In this document: positions 1 through 5,682 of the stretch, piece after piece
Numbering within the stretch: position 1 is the first letter of the stretch
Layout: each line of letters begins with the position of its first letter
NCBI GenBank assembly: GCA_938075155.1
Contig: CALJGL010000019.1
Span: 1-9,045 of the forward strand
DNA: 9,045 bases
Reading direction: 5' to 3'
Source of the DNA: UBA12191 sp009937185
GTDB taxonomy: Bacteria > Planctomycetota > UBA8108 > UBA1146
Translations under genes and position numbers: made by a program
Notes under the pieces: generated by a model
The model's input: only the letters and a program-made list of their open reading frames with translations
Databases searched by the model: none
What the model was told of the DNA's origin: nothing

Positions 1-2
1 GC

Positions 3-125
3 GACACCCAACTCGCAAAGAAACTAGCGATCCAGGGAATTCAAATCGCTCGACGTACCGTGAGTAAATACAGGGAACGCGCCGGCATCCCTCAGGCCAA
101 ACTGAGAAAACGTTACAAGGCTTAG
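3..125 (+). CDS. rpoN: RNA polymerase sigma-54 factor, C-terminal end (partial)
   Basis: The reading frame is open from base 3 to a TAG at 123-125 and gives the last 40 residues of a protein whose start lies upstream of the window. It contains the RpoN box ARRTVSKYRE (bases 48-77), the near-invariant signature of sigma-54 that contacts the -24 promoter element. The box is preceded by LAKKLAIQGIQI and followed by the usual basic tail (AGIPQAKLRKRYKA). Sigma-54 directs RNA polymerase to -24/-12 promoters and needs an AAA+ activator to open DNA. No obvious TGGCAC-N5-TTGC site was found in this window, so there is no sign that it controls its neighbours. The gene identity is firm; the N-terminal and core-binding regions are not visible. 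Confidence 0.95.
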   Translation, partial: DTQLAKKLAIQGIQIARRTVSKYRERAGIPQAKLRKRYKA

Positions 126-162
126 CTTTCCTGCGAGAGAGAAGAAAGAAAAGCACAGAAAG

Positions 163-181
163 TTCAATTTTTGGAATTGAA
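163..181. other. AT-rich perfect hairpin in the rpoN downstream gap
   Basis: TTCAATT (163-169) and AATTGAA (175-181) are exact reverse complements around a 5-base loop, 37 bases after the rpoN stop. There is no downstream T-tract, so it is a poor intrinsic terminator. It could be a regulator-binding palindrome, an mRNA 3'-end stem, or chance. The rest of the 126-373 gap shows no gene. Confidence 0.25.
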
Positions 182-359
182 TCAAGGCTGCCTCCTGAAA
201 ATACGTGATTCCCTGACGTGTTCACCCCTGAGGTGGAGCTGGGTTTCATAGATTCTGCGATATCAGACGGAGCACCATTTGGAAAAATTCCCGAGGTGTC
301 GTCAATAGTTATGCCTGATTTTTTATTCCTGAGGATCACCCCTTCGAAATCGATTTGTG

Positions 360-365
360 TAGAAT
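360..365 (+). promoter_or_regulatory. Possible -10 element very close to the 374 start
   Basis: TAGAAT (5 of 6 matches to TATAAT) lies 8 bases before the ATG at 374. No good -35 hexamer is seen 16-18 bases upstream. If it is used, transcription would begin about at the start codon and the mRNA would be nearly leaderless, which fits the lack of a Shine-Dalgarno sequence there. It is weak evidence because the flanking DNA is A/T-rich. Confidence 0.25.
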
Positions 366-373
366 AAAAATCG

Positions 374-1222
374 ATGAAGAATCAATTTTCAAAACGAGCG
401 GCAATAATTCTTCTGATCCTTTTGATCAGTTTGGTCGCGTTGATGTGGCTGTTGGTGAACAGGTATTCAGCGGGGCTATGTGTAGAGTTAGCGGCTGCCA
501 TCGAAGAGGTGGTCCCTGAGAGTAAGGCTCAGATTGAATCCGCCAGTTTTGAGTTTATAAGTCTGGATTCCTTCAAGAGTGGCGTTGTGCTCAAAGGATT
601 TGAATTCAGCCCGCTATCTTTGGCTGAAGGGGAGCAAGGCCTGTTATCAGTCGACCAGTTTTCGATTCGGGGTCATGTGGGAGATTGGCTGTCTCCTCAA
701 AAAGAACGCGCAGTGATGGTTCCTCAGCTCAATATTAATTTCGTTGCGGCTTACCAAGATGGTCGTTGGCAGATCAATGCGGTTCGTGCCCTTCAAGGTC
801 TGGAAATCACGAGGCAGGCCATGAGAATCACTCCCGAGGATCTCGATGCGGTCCAGAGCGTCAAATCGTCGTCTCAATCCACCACCCTTTATCAGGCTCC
901 GGGAAATCTATCCGATTCCAATGGAAGGAGGTCGAGAATCCGATTCAAATCGGTGACCGTCAACATCGACCAATCCCACCTTCACGGTCAAATCTTGTTG
1001 CCGAATGGGGAAACGATTTTTCTCGATAAGTTCTTTTCGATTCCAGAACTGATCTATTGTTTCAGTGATGACGAAGATGGCTCGGATGTGGGGTCTGCTT
1101 TTCGTTTTGTACTGCGACAGACCTTGGGAAATATTTTTGGGCACTTACAAAGAGAATTGCCGAACTGGGATCTTCAACCCGAGGAAAGTCAGGCGTTTCT
1201 CGAAGCGATTTCCGAAGGGTGA
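374..1222 (+). CDS. Membrane-anchored AsmA-like protein of unknown function
   Basis: This 282-residue protein has a basic N-terminus (KNQFSKR) and one strong hydrophobic segment at residues 9-28, with no clear signal peptidase site, so it is probably an N-terminal anchor with the rest outside the inner membrane. Residues 53-100 (IESASFEFISLDS, then VVLKGFEF) and 115-140 follow the pattern of the AsmA/DUF748 group: a short beta-strand pair, a 'gl.i.' strand, then an 'l.v......v' strand. Residues 185-225 hold a second beta-rich stretch (IRFKSVTVNID, HGQILLPNGETIFLDKF). The C-terminus (240-282) looks helical. Full AsmA proteins are usually much longer, so this is a short relative. It resembles the start of the gene at 8396 in layout. 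AsmA-like proteins are linked to lipid transport and envelope maintenance, but no function can be assigned here. An in-frame stop lies three codons upstream, so ATG 374 is the earliest ATG start. No Shine-Dalgarno sequence is visible. Confidence 0.85.
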   Translation: MKNQFSKRAAIILLILLISLVALMWLLVNRYSAGLCVELAAAIEEVVPESKAQIESASFEFISLDSFKSGVVLKGFEFSPLSLAEGEQGLLSVDQFSIRGHVGDWLSPQKERAVMVPQLNINFVAAYQDGRWQINAVRALQGLEITRQAMRITPEDLDAVQSVKSSSQSTTLYQAPGNLSDSNGRRSRIRFKSVTVNIDQSHLHGQILLPNGETIFLDKFFSIPELIYCFSDDEDGSDVGSAFRFVLRQTLGNIFGHLQRELPNWDLQPEESQAFLEAISEG

Positions 1223-1279
1223 TCCTTAAAGCTTGAGATCGGTCTTCATCGCGTTTTCACACTGGCGTCTTCCTGCCGG

Positions 1280-1320
1280 GAATCTCTCTCCTGTGAATCT
1301 CTCTCCTGTGAATCTCTCCT
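1280..1320. repeat. 15-bp tandem repeat, 2.7 copies
   Basis: The unit GAATCTCTCTCCTGT occurs at 1280-1294 and again, identical, at 1295-1309. A third copy begins at 1310 and follows the unit for 8 bases (GAATCTCT), then continues CCT, as a shortened copy. The repeat is pyrimidine-rich and lies outside any gene. It is a minisatellite-type repeat that may vary in copy number by slippage. No function is implied. Confidence 0.9.
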
Positions 1321-1399
1321 TGCGGTGAATGCACGAGGCAGCACCTGAAAGAGAAAAGAAATTCAGGAAGGGACGAAGACTACCTTCGGCGATCGATTC

Positions 1400-1696
1400 C
1401 TACTTTTTCCCGATCTCCAAAAGAACGGTGTCCTTTTCCGCGATCGTATTTAGGGCGGGGGGTCGTCTTTGGACCGAGGTTCTTCGTCTCTGCCAGATCC
1501 TTTGTGATGGCATACAGTTCTGTTTTGCCACTGTCGTGGAACTGAAACAGTTTGTAGCCGTCGTGATAGATCACGGAATGGGGGTAGGGATTTTCTTCGG
1601 CGTGTCAATGTAGGCGTTCTGATGTTGCACAGCGTTCTCTTCACGAGCGACTCCAAGTGGCGTCTTAGACGGGCCATCTTTTTTAGCGATCAACAT
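1400..1696 (-). pseudogene. Degraded sulfatase C-terminal fragment
   Basis: On the minus strand, bases 1604-1470 read NPYPHSVIYHDGYKLFQFH, then ELYAITKDLAETKNL. This is the typical C-terminal pattern of planctomycete-type sulfatases (PHS-I, a D-YKL strand, EL-(Y/F)-L, D--E--NL). The rest of the enzyme, including the C-x-P-S-R formylglycine site, is absent. The fragment is broken. Upstream of about 1600 the plausible continuation (AYIDTPKK) is in another frame, and downstream a better tail (ALNTIAEKDTVLLEIGKK, stop at 1402-1400) needs a shift near a run of six G at 1457-1462. The extent upstream to 1696 is uncertain, since residues such as KDGPSKTPLGVAREE are not recognised. Sulfatases hydrolyse sulfate esters on glycans, so an active version would have fitted next to the glycoprotein-active enzyme at 1840. 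A sequencing error at the homopolymers would be an alternative cause of the shifts, but it cannot restore a whole sulfatase. Confidence 0.6.
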
Positions 1697-1759
1697 CTCT
1701 TTCTATTCACGCTTCAAAAGAGGCGTTTTGAGAGAGTAGAGATCGCGCCTGAAGTTCCA

Positions 1760-1765
1760 TATAAT
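1760..1765 (+). promoter_or_regulatory. Candidate -10 element for the 1840-8105 operon
   Basis: A perfect TATAAT sits at 1760-1765, about 75 bases before the ATG at 1840, giving a predicted leader of roughly 65-70 bases. No TTGACA-like hexamer lies at 16-18 bases spacing; TTGAGA at 1728-1733 is too far (26 bases). A 6-bp inverted repeat GAGATC/GATCTC (1739-1744 and 1767-1772) brackets the hexamer and could be an operator or chance. Confidence 0.4.
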
Positions 1766-1839
1766 TGATCTCCTCATTAGATGGTCCACGCGAGTTGCAA
1801 CGGTATCGACAACACCAACAATAGGATTGAGCCCACAAG

Positions 1840-4800
1840 ATGACTCCCTGCTCTTCAGTGATTTCTACTTCGAAGGTCTACCCTACAGATAGAGGCGGAG
1901 TTCTTTTCTTTGCCATCGCATTGTTTATTGCGGGGTGGGTCACTCCTTTCGCCAATGCGCAGACGGGGTCGGGCCCCGTGAAAGTCTTTATTCTGGCGGG
2001 GCAATCGAACATGGAGGGGCATGGTGAAATCAGCCCGATCGGAACACCCGGGACGCTCGAATACAGTTTGAATAATAATCCTACGATGTATGGGCACCTT
2101 ACCGACGGGACCAACTGGGTTGAACGTGACGATGTATGGATCTGGTACAACCGTGGGGGCACCACAGTCGTGAGTGGTCATTTGACAGCGGGCTATGGCG
2201 CATCGAATACAACGATGGGCCCAGAACTACAGTGGGGTCATGCTCTTGGAGATCTCTATGACGAACCGGTGCTGTTGATCAAGACCGCATGGGGCGGAAA
2301 GAGCTTGGCGGTTGATTTCAGACCCCCCAGTTCGGGCTGGAGTGTCAATCCTCCGGTGGCACCCGGGGATCAGGGTTACTACTACCAAGAGGTGTTGGAT
2401 ACGGTCAGCGATGTTTTGACGAATCTGCAAAGTTACTTCCCTGATTACAATGGTCAAGGTTATGAGCTGGTGGGATTGGGTTGGCATCAGGGTTGGAACG
2501 ATCGTGTGAATCAATCCTACAACGATGAGTACGAACAAAATCTAGAGAACTTTATCCAAGACATCCGGGTGGATTTGGCGACTCCCAATCTTCCATTTGT
2601 CATCGCCACCACCGGTATGTCTGGGTGGAGCGAGATGCACCCCCGCGCGCTGTCTTTGATGGCTGCTCAGTTGGCGATGGAAAACTCCACCATCTATCCG
2701 CAGTTCGAAGGAAATGTAGCGGTGGTGGATACTCGCGACTTCTGGCGTGATCTCACGGTTTCACCGGCCGATCAGTCCTATCATTGGAATCGTAATGCTG
2801 AGACCTATTTCCTGATCGGGGCAGCCATGGCCCAGGAAATGAACCTGTTACTGAATCCCCCCAGTGGTTCGGAATCGATCGATGCCGTTTACTTGGCACA
2901 AAGTCATGTCCAAAAACCAAGCGATCCTTACTTTGGTTTAGTGAGTCAACGAGATGCACTGCTGAAGGTTCATGTTGTAGATCCCAATACACCCGCCGCT
3001 CCGCCGGTGACGGCGGTTCTGAACCTCAATGGACAAGTGTTGAATTTAAATCTCACAGGACCGACAACACTACCGGCTTCCATCCCTGATGGCCCTGGTA
3101 TCGTGCAGCACTCGTTTGATGACAGTTTCACTGCAACGATTCCTGCGGGCTGGGTACAGCCTGGATTACAGATCACGGTCAATGCCGGTGTGGCGAGTAC
3201 AACTTTATTAAATCTTGAAATTGGAGCGCCGACAAAAGTCATCATGACGATGTTTGATGTTCAGTACTTCTCGGATACAAGCGGAGATTATCCAGCCGGT
3301 ACCTTTGCAGAGTTGGAATCGAAGTGGCCAGTTTCTGAACTCGAAGTACGCCGACTTGAACATGTTGTTTTTCCGGAATTGGTGATTCCTCCCCGATCTA
3401 ACTTGCCCGCAGCGAGAGTTCGTTCGCAGGCAGAATATCTAGAGCAGACAGGTCAACCGTTCGATGGTGAGCAAGCGGCAGCGTTGGCATGGAACCGTGC
3501 GTTGAAGCGTGCCGGAGGCCTGTCGGGGCGTTACACCTTGTCCTATATCAACATTTATGGGGTGAATGCTGGAGGGCAAGCCGGCGGATTCGCAGGAGTG
3601 GGTAACGGAACATCGCAAGGAGTTCTCATCCATGAACTCGGCCATGCACTCTCACTTCCACATTGGGCAAACGATCCGAGCTATCCCTATGTTGGTAGCA
3701 TGTTTGGCATCGACCCGCCCGGATCAAACAATACTCATGTCGGACCCACATGGGCGTTCGATGCACCCACTCAAACTTTTCTTCCTCCAATCGTGCAGAC
3801 CAACAATCCTGGAAATCATCCGAGTGGAACTTATAAAGTGGATCCGATGCAGGGCGGCGGAAATGGATATCAGGAGCCGGTGTTCCTGATGAATCACTTC
3901 TCCGACTATTCAATGAACCAGATGAGAAACTACCTCGAAGGTCACGTCGTTATTTGGAATGACAACCTGGGTCAGTATGCTTCTTGGAATCAAGCTGCAG
4001 CTGACTACACGAGTACGGTTTCAAACAATGGAGTTCAGTTCCCGATCGAGCGAGATGTTCCAGTGATCAGTGTCATGGCATCTGTATCTGGGGCGAATCC
4101 AAAGGTCAGCATGGTATATCCACCCATCGGCCCCTACACGGGAAGCCTGATTCAACTGTTTGACCCGACGAGTGCGACAGACCGCGCCACAGCACAATCG
4201 ATTTTTGCTCCTGCTGAAGGGTGCGATGTTTGTGTTCGCGTGATTCAGGGTGGCATCGAAAAGACCTACATGCTGGCGGCCTCATGGGAGCCAGGCATCG
4301 ATCCACTTCAAGGGAATAGTCTTCGAACGGAAGCGATCAATCTTCCGGCGGCTGATGGAGAAGTGACCCGTATACAGTTGCTCTTGACACCGGACGCCGA
4401 GATCAACGGTCTTCCGGCGAATCCAGAAGTGTTGCACACTTGGGCCAAGATTGTTCCAAATCCAGCAGCCTTTGATCTTGCTCCGATAGCAGGAAGCTCT
4501 TCAGCGATCACTATGAGGGCGGTTCCTGGAACGACCAGTACAGGTGACCCTATTGAGTACTTCTTTGCAGAGGTCAGCGGAAACCCGGGTGGAACTACAA
4601 GTGGGTGGCAGTCGAGTGCATCTTACACCGACATCGGATTACAACCTTCGACCGAGTACTCATACTTCGTAACGATGCGTTCTGGACTTGAAGAGACGGA
4701 TCCATCGGATGTCCTATCGTCGTCAACGAATCCTTCTGGAGTCTCGGGCATGATCACGGTAGATGAGACGGCCCAATTCTCTCTACAGAGTGGAATCGGG

Positions 4801-5682
4801 CTCAACGCTGTGACAGGTCTGGCTGGATTTGATGCAGCGGGTGCGGACAAGTTAGTCGTGACCGTTGGAACTGAGCATGGATTCAACAATGGCGAGGGTT
4901 ACGTCTTCGAAGTTCGATACTCGGGTGTAATTTTGACTGAGGTCGTTCAAGAAGATGCGGGTGTCAATAACGGAACAGCGGCCATCTTTTATTTAGATAA
5001 TCCCGGACCCATTGGAAGTGGAACCATCGAAGTTTCTGCATCGAGTCCTAATGGCGGAATCGGTGCGGCTTATGCCTTGTCGGGGACTACTGCCGGGTAT
5101 GGTGCGAGCAATACCTCAACCGGAAACACGGTGACCTCGGTGACTCTCACTACTTCCGGTGAGAATTCACTTCTCATCGCTGCCCTCGAAAACTCGGGGA
5201 ACCCAAATGGATCCGGAACTGCGGTGGCCAATGTGCCGATGACTTCTGTCGCCAGCGGTTTCTGGGGAAGTCAGTGGGGAAGTCATGCCTCGGGCTACTT
5301 GCAGGTGGCCACTCCGGATATGGTCACGCCGACCTTCTCTACCAACATTGGCGCGAACTTCAGTATCAACGTGGTCGCCGCAGAGTTTTTGGCCCAGGTA
5401 GATGTCACACTCGAAAATTTTAAGCGTGGAGATTGTAACGCAGACGGAGAATTCAACATTGCTGATGCCGTTTGCGGATTGGAGTATCTCTTTGGAGGCG
5501 GAGTTAGTACCTGCCTCGATGCGATCGACGCTAACGATGATGGGGCTGTCGATATTTCTGATCCAGTCTATGTTCTCTCAGCACTATTCAGCGGTGGCCC
5601 TGAGCCTATAGATCCTTTCGGGAATTGTGGGATCGATCCGACGGGTGATGCTCTCGATTGTGATGCTTATCTATGTCCGTAA
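1840..5682 (+). CDS. Secreted SASA-type O-acetylesterase / StcE-like M66 metallopeptidase fusion with dockerin-like tail
   Basis: This 1280-residue exported protein has a signal peptide at residues 1-40 (core GVLFFAIALFIAGWV, cleavage about ANA|Q). Residues 47-335 form a SASA esterase domain: nucleophile block LAGQSNM (Ser56), MGPEL (126-130), IKTAWGGKS, WHQGWND (215-221) and the His block YHWNRNAETYFLIG (His315). Residues about 345-865 match the StcE/TagA M66 layout. A beta domain (VYLAQSHVQ, RDALLKV) is followed by the WPVSELEVRR region and the zinc motif HELGHALSLPHW (His598, Glu599, His602, His608). Next come PTWAFD (636-641), a met-turn-like VDPMQGGG (Met670), and a C-terminal beta part. 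Then follow an FN3-like domain (about 870-965), a beta-sandwich module (about 970-1186) and a two-repeat dockerin/EF-hand tail (1196-1280). In characterised relatives M66 enzymes cut mucin-like O-glycoproteins and SASA enzymes remove O-acetyl groups from sugars, so a glycoprotein-degrading role is inferred. The third G of the metzincin motif is Ser605. AGGA at 1823-1826 is a weak, distant ribosome site. The stop overlaps the next gene by 10 bases. The gene is certain, the SASA domain very likely and M66 likely. Confidence 0.93.
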   Translation: MTPCSSVISTSKVYPTDRGGVLFFAIALFIAGWVTPFANAQTGSGPVKVFILAGQSNMEGHGEISPIGTPGTLEYSLNNNPTMYGHLTDGTNWVERDDVWIWYNRGGTTVVSGHLTAGYGASNTTMGPELQWGHALGDLYDEPVLLIKTAWGGKSLAVDFRPPSSGWSVNPPVAPGDQGYYYQEVLDTVSDVLTNLQSYFPDYNGQGYELVGLGWHQGWNDRVNQSYNDEYEQNLENFIQDIRVDLATPNLPFVIATTGMSGWSEMHPRALSLMAAQLAMENSTIYPQFEGNVAVVDTRDFWRDLTVSPADQSYHWNRNAETYFLIGAAMAQEMNLLLNPPSGSESIDAVYLAQSHVQKPSDPYFGLVSQRDALLKVHVVDPNTPAAPPVTAVLNLNGQVLNLNLTGPTTLPASIPDGPGIVQHSFDDSFTATIPAGWVQPGLQITVNAGVASTTLLNLEIGAPTKVIMTMFDVQYFSDTSGDYPAGTFAELESKWPVSELEVRRLEHVVFPELVIPPRSNLPAARVRSQAEYLEQTGQPFDGEQAAALAWNRALKRAGGLSGRYTLSYINIYGVNAGGQAGGFAGVGNGTSQGVLIHELGHALSLPHWANDPSYPYVGSMFGIDPPGSNNTHVGPTWAFDAPTQTFLPPIVQTNNPGNHPSGTYKVDPMQGGGNGYQEPVFLMNHFSDYSMNQMRNYLEGHVVIWNDNLGQYASWNQAAADYTSTVSNNGVQFPIERDVPVISVMASVSGANPKVSMVYPPIGPYTGSLIQLFDPTSATDRATAQSIFAPAEGCDVCVRVIQGGIEKTYMLAASWEPGIDPLQGNSLRTEAINLPAADGEVTRIQLLLTPDAEINGLPANPEVLHTWAKIVPNPAAFDLAPIAGSSSAITMRAVPGTTSTGDPIEYFFAEVSGNPGGTTSGWQSSASYTDIGLQPSTEYSYFVTMRSGLEETDPSDVLSSSTNPSGVSGMITVDETAQFSLQSGIGLNAVTGLAGFDAAGADKLVVTVGTEHGFNNGEGYVFEVRYSGVILTEVVQEDAGVNNGTAAIFYLDNPGPIGSGTIEVSASSPNGGIGAAYALSGTTAGYGASNTSTGNTVTSVTLTTSGENSLLIAALENSGNPNGSGTAVANVPMTSVASGFWGSQWGSHASGYLQVATPDMVTPTFSTNIGANFSINVVAAEFLAQVDVTLENFKRGDCNADGEFNIADAVCGLEYLFGGGVSTCLDAIDANDDGAVDISDPVYVLSALFSGGPEPIDPFGNCGIDPTGDALDCDAYLCP
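5425..5679 (+). other. Dockerin/EF-hand-like C-terminal tail of the esterase-M66 protein
   Basis: Residues 1196-1280 contain two calcium-loop repeats: D-C-N-A-D-G-E-F-N-I-A-D (1198-1209) and D-A-N-D-D-G-A-V-D-I-S-D (1230-1241). Each is followed by a hydrophobic helix ending in LF plus a Gly-rich turn. They are capped by CGIDPTGDALDC. Both loops keep the D-x-N-x-D-G pattern. The module is like type I dockerins and is common at the end of secreted planctomycete proteins. It probably binds calcium and may sort or anchor the enzyme. No cohesin partner is in the window. Confidence 0.8.

Larger units (their letters stand above)
1223..1839. other. 617-base region without an intact gene
   Basis: Between the AsmA-like gene and the large secreted enzyme no intact, convincing coding sequence is seen. 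The region holds a 15-bp tandem repeat (1280-1320), a small inverted repeat CCTGAA/TTCAGG (1344-1349 and 1362-1367), the frameshifted minus-strand sulfatase remnant (about 1400-1696) and a perfect -10 hexamer (1760-1765) facing the next gene. Plus-strand open frames over 1329-1613 look like shadows of the remnant. No T-rich hairpin terminator was found after 1222. Confidence 0.6.

Noticed and set aside
1329..1613. 94-residue plus-strand open frame
   Set aside because: It lies antisense to the recognisable sulfatase tail, has no ribosome site and no recognisable composition or motif. It is best read as a shadow of the relic.
1450..1677. 75-residue minus-strand open frame rich in Arg
   Set aside because: Its Arg/Pro/Thr-rich sequence looks out of frame. 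The neighbouring frame gives the sulfatase-like sequence instead.
3566..3913. Open frames on both strands across the M66 zinc-site region
   Set aside because: They overlap the strongly supported M66 coding frame and show no domain motifs or start signals.
2185..5115. The nine-residue string TAGYGASNT occurs twice in the large protein (residues 116-124 and 1084-1092)
   Set aside because: Seven of nine codons differ, so it is not a DNA repeat. GYGAS fits the usual SASA block before MGPEL, and the second copy is in an unrelated beta module. Chance is the simplest view.
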